Assembly (NCBI RefSeq): GCF_000143885.2 | Contig: NC_018581.1 | Location: forward strand, 806,001 to 870,000 | Direction: 5' to 3' | DNA length: 64,000 nt | Source of the DNA: Gordonia sp. KTR9 | GTDB taxonomy: Bacteria > Actinomycetota > Actinomycetes > Mycobacteriales > Mycobacteriaceae | In this document: piece by piece, positions 17,981 to 26,361 of the stretch | Layout: each line of letters opens with the position of its first letter | Numbering within the stretch: the first letter of the stretch is position 1 | The notes under the pieces: generated by a model | Told to the model about the DNA's origin: nothing | The model's input: the letters and a program-made list of their open reading frames with translations, nothing else | The model's database searches: none | Made by a program: the position numbers and the translations under genes

Positions 17981-18013
17981 GGCTGCGGCCTCGGTGAAAC
18001 CGCTGGTCAACGC

Positions 18014-18042
18014 TCACAGGAATCTCCCAGCGTGCCTACAGT
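18014..18042 (+). promoter_or_regulatory. PhoP-type direct-repeat box and phoP promoter
   Basis: TCACAGG (18014-18020), a 4-base gap, then TCCCAGC (18025-18031) matches the mycobacterial PhoP site, two direct 7-bp TCACAGC-like repeats 4 bases apart. A TACAGT -10 box follows at 18037-18042, putting the box over the -35 position. This implies autoregulation of phoP. The two repeat units match the consensus at 6 of 7 positions each by eye. Confidence 0.6.
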
Positions 18043-18074
18043 GAGATACCAGGGCGTCCTGGGAGTCTGATCGT

Positions 18075-18797
18075 GTGAGTGAAGCGGCGAATCAGAACGG
18101 CACGCGCGGCGCGAAGGTCCTCGTCGTCGACGACGAGGAGAACATCCGTCAGCTGTTGTCGGTGTCGCTGAAATTCCAGGGGTACGAGGTCGAGACCGCC
18201 GCCGACGGTCCGGCGGCCCTCGACAGGTGCCGCGCCGCCAAACCCGACGTCCTCGTCCTCGACGTGATGATGCCGGGGATGGACGGGTTCGGGCTCCTGC
18301 GCCGCCTGCGTGCCGACGGGGTGGAGGCGCCCGCGCTGTTCCTGTCGGCGCGGGACACGGTGGAGGACAAGATCAACGGCCTGACCATCGGCGGCGACGA
18401 CTACGTGACCAAACCGTTCAGCCTCGAAGAGGTCGTGGCCCGCCTGCAGGTGCTGTTGCGGCGCAGCGGTTTCGATGATCAGCAGCGCGCGTCGTCGAAG
18501 ATCACCTTCGCCGACATCGAACTCGACGACGAGACCCACGAGGTGTTCAAGGCGGGCGAGTTGGTTCCGCTCTCGCCGACGGAGTTCACCCTGCTGCGCT
18601 ACTTCATGGTCAATGCGGGCACGGTGCTGTCCAAACCGCGCATCCTCGACCATGTCTGGAACTACGACTTCGGGGGAGAGGTGAACGTCGTCGAATCCTA
18701 TGTGTCGTACCTGCGACGCAAACTGGACACCGGCGACAAGCGACTCATCCACACCCTCCGCGGAGTGGGTTACGTGATGCGAGAGCCCCGTGACTGA
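18075..18797 (+). CDS. phoP: response regulator PhoP (OmpR family)
   Basis: 240-residue two-component regulator. The receiver domain (about 14-130) has the acidic pair LVVDDEEN, phospho-acceptor in VLVLDVMMPGMDGFG, the Thr/Ser position in LFLSARD and Lys in YVTKPFSLEEVVAR. The C-terminal winged helix includes TFADIELDDETHEV, LSPTEFTLLRYFMVNAGTVL, HVWNYDFGG and NVVESYVSYLRRKLDTG. These strings are close to those I recall for M. tuberculosis PhoP (Rv0757), which controls virulence lipids, pH response and hypoxia genes. GTG start at 18075. Overlaps phoR by 8 bases. A PhoP-type box upstream suggests feedback control. Confidence 0.93.
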   Translation: MSEAANQNGTRGAKVLVVDDEENIRQLLSVSLKFQGYEVETAADGPAALDRCRAAKPDVLVLDVMMPGMDGFGLLRRLRADGVEAPALFLSARDTVEDKINGLTIGGDDYVTKPFSLEEVVARLQVLLRRSGFDDQQRASSKITFADIELDDETHEVFKAGELVPLSPTEFTLLRYFMVNAGTVLSKPRILDHVWNYDFGGEVNVVESYVSYLRRKLDTGDKRLIHTLRGVGYVMREPRD

Positions 18798-20271
18798 TCG
18801 GGTGGTGGCCGGCACCGGTCGCGGGACGCGCAAGCGCGGTGTTCCGCTGCGGATCTCGCTGGTGGCCCTGACCGTGTTGCTCGTCGCCGTCGGGCTGCTC
18901 GCCTCCGGGATCGCGGTGACCTCGTCGATGCGTCAGGACCTCATCGCGCGCGCCGACGAGGGACTGACGAACGCGATACGCACGTGGGCCGAACCCCGTG
19001 GATTCCTCGGCGACGGACCCGGCCCGCCCGGACCGCGCCGGCCGCCGTCGCCCTATTACGTCGAGTCCATCGTCTACGGTCCCGGTGGGGTCTCGACCGA
19101 CAATGTCTACAACCAGTTCGACGACGCCCCCGACCTCGACGGACTGGCCCGCGACAACGCCGGACCCGTGACCGTCCCGTCCGTCGACGGAGACGGCCCG
19201 CAATGGCGGGTTGTCAAGCGTAGCAACAGCTTCGGCAGATCCATCGTGGCCACGCCGATGTCCGACATCGACGACACGGTGAGCAGGCTGATCTGGCTGC
19301 AGATCGGGATCGGTGTGCTGGTCGTCCTGCTGATCGGGGTGCTGAGCTATGTCCTGGTGCGCACCGGTCTGCGTCCGCTGCGGCGGGTCGAGGAGACCGC
19401 GCACGAGATCGCGGAGGGGAACCTGACCCGGCGCGTCCCGCCGGCGCCGGCCAACACCGAGGTCGGCAGTCTGTCGGACTCGCTGAACCGGATGCTCGGG
19501 CAGATCCAGCACGCCTTCGCCTCGACCGCCGCATCCGAACAGCAGGCGCGCGCCTCCGAGGAGCGGATGCGACGCTTCGTCGCCGACGCCAGCCACGAAT
19601 TGCGGACACCGCTCACGTCCATCAAGGGCTTCGCCGAACTCTATTCACAGCACGGCGTTGCCGATGTCCCCGATCTTCCCGATGTCACCGATGCGATGCG
19701 ACGCATCGACGACGAGGCCGGCCGGATGAACCTGCTGGTGGAGGACCTGCTGATGCTCGCGCGACTCGATGCCGCGCGTCCTGTCGATTCCGCGCCCGTG
19801 GACCTGCTCGGCCTGGCCGCCGACGCCGTGCAGAGCGCACGGGCCGCCGCGCCCGATCGTGAGATCCGACTCGACGTCGTCGCGGGCGATCGTCCGCCGG
19901 TGGTCCTCGGCGACGGGCCGCGGCTGGTGCAGGTGCTGCGCAACCTCATCGGTAACGCCGTGAACCACACGCCGACCGACGCCTCGATCACGGTCGGGGT
20001 GACCGTCGACGACCGTCCGGACACCGGTGAGGCGGTGCTGACCGTCACCGACACCGGCCCGGGACTCACGGCGGAGGATGCCGAGCACGTCTTCGAGCGG
20101 TTCTACCGCGGTGACTCCTCGCGACACCGCGGCGACGGCGGTGGTAGCGGTCTGGGTCTGTCGATCGTCGCCGCCCTGGTGGCCGCGCACGGCGGGCGGG
20201 TGGGCGTCGACACGAGTCCTGGTGCGGGAGCGTCGTTCTGGGTGAGACTGCCGCTCGCCGACGTCGACTAG
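18790..20271 (+). CDS. phoR: sensor histidine kinase PhoR
   Basis: 493-residue membrane kinase partner of PhoP. TM1 about residues 20-45 (ISLVALTVLLVAVGLLASGI), an extracytoplasmic sensor with a Pro-rich insert (GPGPPGPRRPPSP), TM2 about 173-196 (GIGVLVVLLIGVLSYVLV), HAMP, then the H box FVADASHELRTPLTSIKGF, N box LRNLIGNAVNHTP, G1 box DTGPGL, and G2 box GGSGLGLSIVAALVAAHGG. All catalytic boxes look intact. GTG start at 18790 lies inside the end of phoP, giving coupled translation. It ends by overlapping the stop region of the convergent restriction-enzyme gene by 4 bases. The stimulus is not evident from the sequence. Confidence 0.93.
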   Translation: MTDRVVAGTGRGTRKRGVPLRISLVALTVLLVAVGLLASGIAVTSSMRQDLIARADEGLTNAIRTWAEPRGFLGDGPGPPGPRRPPSPYYVESIVYGPGGVSTDNVYNQFDDAPDLDGLARDNAGPVTVPSVDGDGPQWRVVKRSNSFGRSIVATPMSDIDDTVSRLIWLQIGIGVLVVLLIGVLSYVLVRTGLRPLRRVEETAHEIAEGNLTRRVPPAPANTEVGSLSDSLNRMLGQIQHAFASTAASEQQARASEERMRRFVADASHELRTPLTSIKGFAELYSQHGVADVPDLPDVTDAMRRIDDEAGRMNLLVEDLLMLARLDAARPVDSAPVDLLGLAADAVQSARAAAPDREIRLDVVAGDRPPVVLGDGPRLVQVLRNLIGNAVNHTPTDASITVGVTVDDRPDTGEAVLTVTDTGPGLTAEDAEHVFERFYRGDSSRHRGDGGGSGLGLSIVAALVAAHGGRVGVDTSPGAGASFWVRLPLADVD

Positions 20272-20807
20272 ATCAACCGCCGGAGCTTCGCGAAGTCGGT
20301 GACGTCGTCGCGGAACCGGTCGAGTCCGACGAGTGTGTACATCCCGTCGATCTGGCGTGTCACCCACAGCTGGTGGATGCGGCGCAGGTCCGACTGCCGT
20401 GACTTCCAGCCGATCCCGTCGATCACCGCGAGAACCAGCTGGGTCGGCAACCGCACCTCGGCCATCTCCTCGATCTCGCGAACCGCGTCGGTGAGTTTGG
20501 AGCCGGTCGAGTCGAAACCCTTGGCCGCAACCACGATGTCGGCCGACGACGGGTCGCCGACGATCAGGTCGGCGGGCGCGGTCCGCCCGTTGCGTCCCGC
20601 GAACCGCGACCGGGTGACGTAGTCGAGTCCGATGTCGCGGGCGATGTCCTCGATCTCGTCCTCGATACGCCGACCCGACGCTCCCGCGCGCGTGGCGGTG
20701 GCGCGGGTGCCGGCGCGCGCCACGAGTATGTCGGCGAAGGTGAACGTGCGCGACAACTGGGTGCGCAGCATGCGGACGAGGTCGAACTCGGTGTCGAGCC
20801 AGGTCAC
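20268..20807 (-). pseudogene. type II restriction endonuclease, C-terminal fragment (DpnII-like)
   Basis: 179-codon frame with a PD-(D/E)xK-like core: FAGRNGRTAPADLIVGDP supplies the Asp strand and DIVVAAKGFDSTGSKLTDA the AxK strand. Related DpnII-type enzymes, as I recall them, have an acidic residue two before that Lys (EAK); here it is Ala, which would abolish cleavage. The frame opens at GTG 20807, overlapping the TGA of the upstream fragment as GTGA. The codons just before that GTG (LARAQPVEL) read on sensibly in the same frame, so the two pieces look like one gene broken by a frameshift near 20825 rather than two subunits. It follows the methyltransferase in the same direction. Confidence 0.65.
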
Positions 20808-21097
20808 CAGCTCGACCGGCTGCGCCCGTGCCAGCCGCTGGTGTCGAACCGGTCGCGCAGCGCGTTCTTCAGCTTCTCCTGGGACAGCCCGACCGCGAGG
20901 CCGAGGACGGGGACGTCTGTGGGGTTGTCCCTCACCCAGGCCGCGAGACCTGCGATGTCGGTGTCGAGGAGTTCGCCGAGGCGCGCGGTGGCCTGGGTGA
21001 TCCGCTCTGCCTCCGGCGTCGACGCGGTCGGGTCCACATGAGAGGTCAACCGTCCCAACGATGTGAGGTAGTCGTCGAAGTCGCCCGCGGTGCTCAT
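20804..21097 (-). pseudogene. type II restriction endonuclease, N-terminal fragment
   Basis: 97-codon frame from ATG 21097 (MSTAGDFDDYLTSLGRLTSH) through TEAERITQ-like helices to LGLSQEKLKNALRDRFDTSGW, where it runs into unrelated residues and a TGA at 20804. The sequence before the break, LKNALRDRFDTSGW, and the sequence after it in the other frame, LARAQPVELVTWLDTEFD, join naturally. Gap to the methyltransferase stop is 34 bases, so it belongs to the same operon. Alternative view: a real two-subunit enzyme with a 4-base GTGA overlap; the extended coding sense upstream of the second start argues against this. Confidence 0.6.
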
Positions 21098-21131
21098 GTG
21101 TGTCGCCGTGTCGTCAGTGGGTATCCGCCGG

Positions 21132-22232
21132 TCAGTCCCGGCCGATGAAGAGGTACTCGCTGACGTCGCGGCGCGTCGCGGCCGCGTGGGTGCCGAAACT
21201 GTACTTGTGGTCGATCGCGATGACCTCCACCGACGGCTTGACCTTCCCGAGCAGGTCGACGATCCGATCCTTGCCGGGCAACGCATTCGACGAGTACGAC
21301 AGCACGATCGCGCCGGCGCCCTCGAAATGCTCGAAGGTGCGCAAGAGGGCGTCCTCGATGGTCCGCTTGTAGGCGAACGGGGTGAAGCGTTTCGGCAGCT
21401 TCTTGGTCTTGGTGTTCTCCATGATGCTCATGCCGCGCCAGTAGGCCGACAATCCCTCGAGGAAGTGATAGCGCTTGATGTAGTCGTTGTCGTCGGTCGG
21501 TGGCGCGTACGGAGGGTCGAGGTAGACCAGATCCGGCGGTGCGGACCACGGCAGTTCGAGGTCGAAGATGTCGCCCTGGACGCTGCGGCTGCTGCGCGCG
21601 TTGCTGAACACCGTGGCGTTGTAGTCCCCGGCGGCCCGGAGACGGAAGTGGTCGCGCAAGGACATGGTCAGATCGCGCCGGCCGTCGGCGTAGCGCGTCG
21701 AGTCGGTGAAGGTGAACACGCCACGTGGTTGTTTGCGTGCGGCCGAGAGGACCAGGGCGGCGATCGCGAGGTCGCGGCGGTACCCGCGCAAGGCGTCGAC
21801 GTGCGACCACGCCGAGTCGAGGAAGGCGCGGTCCTCCGTGGTGAAGTACAGACCGTCGAAGGTCCGTGAGATGTAGTCGCGATCGTCGGCGGCGGGACCG
21901 CAGATCGCCTCGATCAGTTCGGGCTCCAGCCGGACACTCGAATTGGCAACCGACGCGCGGGTGATGATGTGCGGGAAGTTGAGGAAGTCGTTGCTGACGA
22001 CCTCGAAGCCCTGCGCCTTCAGCAGGTAGGACACAACTCCGGAACCGGAGAACGCATCGACCGCGGTGGACCCGCCGATCTCGGCGAAGGTGCGTTCGAG
22101 ATGGGGCAGCAGACGGTACTTCGACCCCATGTACCGAAGACGCGGGAACCGTTGGGCGCGGGCCAGGACGTCGCTGGATCCGACGACGGATCGGGGGGTT
22201 CGTCCCGCCCCGGATGACTCTGGCCCACTCAC
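21132..22232 (-). CDS. D12-class N6-adenine DNA methyltransferase
   Basis: 366-residue DNA adenine methyltransferase with intact motifs in D12 (alpha) order: RLRYMGSKYRLLPHL (motif X), VDAFSGSGVVSYLL (motif I, AdoMet), VVSNDF, and PDLVYLDPPYAP (motif IV catalytic DPPY) followed by NDYIKRYHFLEGLSAYW. This is the group that includes DpnII-associated methylases, although target specificity cannot be read here. GTG start at 22232. It is first in a minus-strand operon with the broken restriction enzyme behind it. With a dead nuclease it would act as an orphan methylase. Confidence 0.9.
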   Translation of the reverse strand: MSGPESSGAGRTPRSVVGSSDVLARAQRFPRLRYMGSKYRLLPHLERTFAEIGGSTAVDAFSGSGVVSYLLKAQGFEVVSNDFLNFPHIITRASVANSSVRLEPELIEAICGPAADDRDYISRTFDGLYFTTEDRAFLDSAWSHVDALRGYRRDLAIAALVLSAARKQPRGVFTFTDSTRYADGRRDLTMSLRDHFRLRAAGDYNATVFSNARSSRSVQGDIFDLELPWSAPPDLVYLDPPYAPPTDDNDYIKRYHFLEGLSAYWRGMSIMENTKTKKLPKRFTPFAYKRTIEDALLRTFEHFEGAGAIVLSYSSNALPGKDRIVDLLGKVKPSVEVIAIDHKYSFGTHAAATRRDVSEYLFIGRD

Positions 22233-22331
22233 ACCGAAAGGATGTCATGGAACCCCGACACTTTCGCCGACGACACCCGCCGTGGCCGTGGGGGTCATCT
22301 GTCTCCGAGGCACACCACTAGACTCGCGCCC

Positions 22332-22757
22332 ATGGCATCGGTCTTCAGCATGATCATCAACGGCGATCTCCCCGGCCGGTTCGTCTGGAAGGACGGCGAG
22401 GCGGTCGCGTTCCTCACCATCGAACCGGTCACGCCCGGTCACGTCCTGGTGGTTCCCCGTGCCGAGGTCGATCACTGGGAGCAGATGGACACCGCCGCGT
22501 TCGCCCATCTCAGTGCGGTCGCGCAGAACGTGGGACGCGCGGTCAAGGACGCCTTCGACGCTCCCCGGATGGGTCTGCTGATCGTCGGCCTCGAAGTGCC
22601 ACACGTGCACGTCCACGTCTTCCCGGCGCTGTCGATGCAGACCTTCGACCTCGCCAACGCGAACAAGAACCCCCGTCCCGAGGACCTCGACGCCGCGGCC
22701 GAGAAGATCCGCGCGAGCCTGCGTTCCCTCGGCTACGGCGAGTACGTCGCCGACTGA
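22332..22757 (+). CDS. HIT-family nucleotide hydrolase
   Basis: 141-residue histidine-triad protein (FSMIINGDLPGRFVWKD, AFLTIEPVTPGHVLVVPR, and the triad PHVHVHVFP). HIT enzymes hydrolyse or transfer nucleoside phosphoramidates/adenylates in the cytoplasm. ATG at 22332 is 7 bases after a TAGACT -10 box (22319-22324), so the mRNA is probably leaderless; an in-frame extension to 22242 overlaps the divergent methylase promoter and is unlikely. A HIT gene also lies near phoPR in M. tuberculosis (Rv0759c), from memory, so the R-M locus looks inserted between them here. Confidence 0.92.
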   Translation: MASVFSMIINGDLPGRFVWKDGEAVAFLTIEPVTPGHVLVVPRAEVDHWEQMDTAAFAHLSAVAQNVGRAVKDAFDAPRMGLLIVGLEVPHVHVHVFPALSMQTFDLANANKNPRPEDLDAAAEKIRASLRSLGYGEYVAD

Positions 22758-22768
22758 CCCCACCGTCT

Positions 22769-22840
22769 GCAAACCCACCACTTTTCGGCAAACCCACCCC
22801 CTCGCAGGGGTGTGGGTTTGCCGAAAAAGGGTGGGTTTGC
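22769..22840. terminator. long inverted-repeat terminator between HIT and recQ
   Basis: A 29-base left arm starting GCAAACCCACCACTTTTCGG (22769-22797) pairs with a right arm ending GGGTGGGTTTGC (22812-22840), with few mismatches, around CCCCTCGCAGGGGT, itself hairpin-forming. GCAAACCCACC also occurs as a direct repeat within each arm. It occupies almost the entire gap between two convergent genes and should terminate both. Confidence 0.75.
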
Positions 22841-22847
22841 GGAGAGC

Positions 22848-24968
22848 TCACACCGTCCGGTGGATCAGCAGGGGTAACACCGCGGTCGCGCCCGCTTCGC
22901 GGAGGGCGGCGGCGGCCAGGGTGATCGGCCAGCCCGAACTGTTGGCGTCGACCACGAGCATCACGTTGCGGCCCGCGACGTCGGGCGGGTCGCCGAGATG
23001 GTCCCGCCAGTAGGCGGCTTCGACGGCGCCGGTCGCGTCGGCGGGTGGGTCACCCATGCGCACGGGGAAACTGCCGCCATCGCGTTTTCCGACCTTCCGC
23101 AGGTGTTCGGCCAGGGTCTCGGCGAGTGCGGTGCCGGTCAGGCGTAGTGACACGATGACGTCGGCGCGGATGCCGGTGTCGCGCACCCACGCGGACAGTG
23201 TCGCGACCGCGGCGTCGCCCAACTCGGCCACCGCTCGCTCGTTCCCGTTGCGGGCGGCGGCGAGCACCTCGACCCACTCCGGGGCGTCGGCGTGGGCCAG
23301 GACGCGCCCCGGCGCGGCGAGCAGGTCTGCGGGAATTCTTCCGCGACGGCCGAATTCGCCGCCCGGCCACATCTTGCGCGGATCCAGGGTCTGCGCCTTG
23401 CGGCGGAGCGTCGACGTGACGGTGCGGACGGTCTCGTCGTCGACGGTGTCGGTGAGTCCGTCGCTGAGCGCGCCGCGGCAGACCGAGCATCGCCCGCAGT
23501 CCGCGGCCTGGGGATCGTCCAGCGATTCGGTCAGGAGCCGCATCAAGCAGGTGCGCCCCGCGATGTAGGCGCGCATGATGTCGGCCTCCCGGCGGCGTAC
23601 GGCGAGTATGCCGTCGTAGTGCGCGGCGTCGTAGGTCCAGGGCTTGCCGGTGACGACCCACCCGTCGGGGGTCCGGTCGGTGACGCCGTCCACGGCCAGT
23701 TGCTTGAGCATCAATTCGATCCGGGTACGACGGAACCGGGTTGCGGCCTCGAGCTGAACCACCGACTGCGGCTCGTCCGCGGCGTCCAGGGCGCTGAGGA
23801 GGTCGCGCATCTTGTCCGGGTCGGGGATCGTCGCGGTCGCGAAGTGATCCCAGATCCGGTCGTCGGTCTGCGACGCCAGGAGCATGACGACGGCATCGTC
23901 GAGGGCGCGCCCGGCACGACCGACCTGCTGGTAGTAGGAGACCGGCGACGGTGGTGACCCGACATGCACCACGAAGCCGAGATCGGGTTTGTCATAACCC
24001 ATTCCGAGTGCCGACGTCGCGACCAGCGCCTTGACCTCGTTGCGGAGCAGTGCGTCCTCGAGTTCGTGGCGACGGTCGGCGTCGAGCTGGCCGGTGTAGG
24101 CGGCCACCTTGACCGCGTCGCCGTGGACGGCTCGGATGGCCTCGACCAGACGGTCGGCGTCGGCGACGGTCAGCACGTACACGATGCCCGAGCCCGGGAG
24201 GGCGGGCAGCGACTGCGCCACCCAGCCGTACCGCTGGACCGGCGACAGTCCGTCGATGACGTTGAGGTGCAGCGACTTCCGTGCGAGCGGCCCGCGGAGG
24301 ACGAGGGTCGGCTCGCCGGCGGTGCCGGCATCGAGCTGGGCGGCGACGTCGGCGGTGACACGCGCGTTGGCGGTGGCGGTGGTGGCCAGCACCGGCGTGG
24401 TCGGGTTGACGGTGCGCAGCACGTCCGCCACGCGGCGGTAGTCCGGACGGAAATCGTGACCCCAGTCGGAGACCGCGTGCGCCTCGTCGATGACGAGCAG
24501 ACCCAGGTTGCCGGCGAGGGCGTCGAGGACTCGGCGGCCGAAGCCCGGGTTGGCGAGCCGTTCGGGTGACACGAGCAGGACGTCGAGGTCGCCGGCCCGC
24601 AGCTGCGCCTCGATCGTCGACCACTCGTCGACGTTCGACGAGTTGAGCGTGGCCGCCGACAACCCGCCGCGGGCGGCTGCCGAGACCTGGTCGCGCATGA
24701 GGGACAGCAGCGGCGACACGATGAGGGTCGGCCCACCGCCACCGGCCCGGATGATCGCGGTCGCCGACCAGTAGACCGCCGACTTGCCCCATCCCGTCGC
24801 CTGGACCACCAGGACCCGCGCGCCGCGCTCGGCGGGGTCGACGGGGCGGCCGGCCAGCGCGGTCACGGCCCGGAGCTGATCCTCACGCAGCGCGGCGCCC
24901 TCACCGGCCAGGCTGGTGATGACGCGGTTGGCGGCGGTCAGCTGATCCGGGGCGAGGGTTGCGGGCAT
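22848..24968 (-). CDS. RecQ-family DNA helicase, RqlH-like
   Basis: 706-residue superfamily-2 3'-5' helicase. Motif 0/I: LREDQLRAVTAL and VVQATGWGKSAVYW; motif II: LLVIDEAHAVSDWGHDFR; motif III: ATTATANARV; motif VI: QQVGRAGRA. A Zn-binding Cys cluster follows (CLMRLLTE ... CGRCSVC). The C-terminus has NVMLVVDANSSGWPITLAAAAL and AVLPLLIHRTV, resembling a ComF-like phosphoribosyltransferase fold, the combination described for the mycobacterial RqlH clade rather than classical RecQ with HRDC. Start ATG at 24968: a TACATT -10 box lies 6 bases upstream (24975-24980), so leaderless; the open extension to 25016 is not needed. Confidence 0.9.
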   Translation of the reverse strand: MPATLAPDQLTAANRVITSLAGEGAALREDQLRAVTALAGRPVDPAERGARVLVVQATGWGKSAVYWSATAIIRAGGGGPTLIVSPLLSLMRDQVSAAARGGLSAATLNSSNVDEWSTIEAQLRAGDLDVLLVSPERLANPGFGRRVLDALAGNLGLLVIDEAHAVSDWGHDFRPDYRRVADVLRTVNPTTPVLATTATANARVTADVAAQLDAGTAGEPTLVLRGPLARKSLHLNVIDGLSPVQRYGWVAQSLPALPGSGIVYVLTVADADRLVEAIRAVHGDAVKVAAYTGQLDADRRHELEDALLRNEVKALVATSALGMGYDKPDLGFVVHVGSPPSPVSYYQQVGRAGRALDDAVVMLLASQTDDRIWDHFATATIPDPDKMRDLLSALDAADEPQSVVQLEAATRFRRTRIELMLKQLAVDGVTDRTPDGWVVTGKPWTYDAAHYDGILAVRRREADIMRAYIAGRTCLMRLLTESLDDPQAADCGRCSVCRGALSDGLTDTVDDETVRTVTSTLRRKAQTLDPRKMWPGGEFGRRGRIPADLLAAPGRVLAHADAPEWVEVLAAARNGNERAVAELGDAAVATLSAWVRDTGIRADVIVSLRLTGTALAETLAEHLRKVGKRDGGSFPVRMGDPPADATGAVEAAYWRDHLGDPPDVAGRNVMLVVDANSSGWPITLAAAALREAGATAVLPLLIHRTV

Positions 24969-25095
24969 GTGCCCAATGTAGTTGCGGCCTCGGACACGCC
25001 CCCGGTGTCCGTCCACACGCCCCGGTCAGGCGTTCACAGGAACCCGGTAGCTCGCACGCAGGGTGACGCGAGGCTGGGAGCCCACTGTGGTCCGC

Positions 25096-26361
25096 ATGAT
25101 CCCAGAAGCACCGCCGGGCACCACCGCGCAGATGTACACACTCACCGACACCTCCACGCCGAATCCGGTACTCGACATCGTCGTACCCGTTCACAACGAA
25201 CAGGCCGACATCGCGTCGTCGGTGCGTCGCCTCGCCGATCACCTGCGTCTGCACGTGCCCTACGCCTCGCGCATCACCATCGCCGACAACGCCAGCACCG
25301 ACGACACCCTCGCCATCGCCGTCGCACTGGCGGGTGAGCTCGACGGCATGCGCGTCGTCCATCTGGAGCAGAAGGGACGCGGTCGCGCGCTGAGCGCGGT
25401 GTGGCAGCACAGCGATGCCGAGATCGTCGCCTACTGCGACGTCGACCTGTCGACCGATCTCAACGCCCTCATGCCGCTCATCGCCCCTCTCGTCTCACGG
25501 CATTCCGACATCGCGATCGGCACGCGCCTCAGCCGGTCCGCGCGCGTCGTCCGGGGACCCAAGCGCGAGTTCATCTCCCGCTCGTACAACCTGATGCTGC
25601 GTACCGCGATGGGGGCCAGGTTCTCCGACGCCCAGTGCGGGTTCAAGGCGGTGCGGACCGACATCGCGCGCGAGCTGCTGCCGTTCGTCGCCGACACCGG
25701 CTGGTTCTTCGACACTGAACTCCTGGTTCTCGCCGAGCAGATCGGTCTGCGTATCGCGGAGGTGCCGGTGGACTGGGTCGACGACCCCGACAGCACCGTC
25801 GACATCGTGCCGACGGCGATCGCCGACCTCAAAGGTTGTGCGCGCGTGGGTCTCGCGCTGGCGATGGGTCGGTTGCCGATCGCTGAACTGCGCGAGTCCA
25901 TCGGCCGGGACCGGGCCGCGGGACCGCAGCTCGACGGGGTGCCGACGGGCTTGGTCGGGCAACTGGCGCGTTTCTGCGTGGTGGGCGTCGCCTCGACGCT
26001 GGCCTACGCCGTGCTGTTCCTGGCGCTCCACTCCTTCCTCGGCGCCCAGATCTCGAATGTGGTCGCCCTCGCGATCACCGCCGTCCTCAACACCGCCGCC
26101 AACCGGCGGTTCAGCTTCGGCATCCGCGGCCGTGACAACGCATTGCGCCATCAGCTCTTCGGTCTGGGCGTCTTCCTCTTCGGCTGGCTGGTCACCTCGG
26201 GTGCACTGCTCGTGCTCCACACCGTCGCTCCCGACGCGACCAAACACATCGAACTCATGATCCTGGTGACCGCGAACCTGGTGGCCACACTCACCCGGTT
26301 CATCGGTCTCCGCTGGGTGTTCCGCAAGGCGGCCACTCACCACACGGAGGTCGTCGCATGA
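25096..26361 (+). CDS. GT2 glycosyltransferase fused to a GtrA-like membrane domain
   Basis: 421 residues. The N-terminal 250 are a family 2 glycosyltransferase of the polyprenyl-phosphate mannose/glucose synthase type: VLDIVVPVHNEQADI, ITIADNASTDDT, IVAYCDVDLSTDLNAL with the metal-binding acidic cluster, IAIGTRLS, and AQCGFKAV. The C-terminal 140 have four TM helices typical of GtrA flippase-like domains (LARFCVVGVASTLAYAVLFL, LNTAANRRFSFG). It probably makes and presents a polyprenyl-phosphate sugar, used by the next gene. Start uncertain: ATG 25096 chosen; GTG 25063 and ATG 25132 are in frame. ATGA overlap with the next gene. Confidence 0.88.
   Translation: MIPEAPPGTTAQMYTLTDTSTPNPVLDIVVPVHNEQADIASSVRRLADHLRLHVPYASRITIADNASTDDTLAIAVALAGELDGMRVVHLEQKGRGRALSAVWQHSDAEIVAYCDVDLSTDLNALMPLIAPLVSRHSDIAIGTRLSRSARVVRGPKREFISRSYNLMLRTAMGARFSDAQCGFKAVRTDIARELLPFVADTGWFFDTELLVLAEQIGLRIAEVPVDWVDDPDSTVDIVPTAIADLKGCARVGLALAMGRLPIAELRESIGRDRAAGPQLDGVPTGLVGQLARFCVVGVASTLAYAVLFLALHSFLGAQISNVVALAITAVLNTAANRRFSFGIRGRDNALRHQLFGLGVFLFGWLVTSGALLVLHTVAPDATKHIELMILVTANLVATLTRFIGLRWVFRKAATHHTEVVA

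Noticed and set aside
20804..20807. True two-subunit restriction enzyme with GTGA overlap
   Set aside because: The second frame already reads sensibly upstream of its GTG and continues the first fragment, so a frameshift is simpler; kept as an alternative in the entry.
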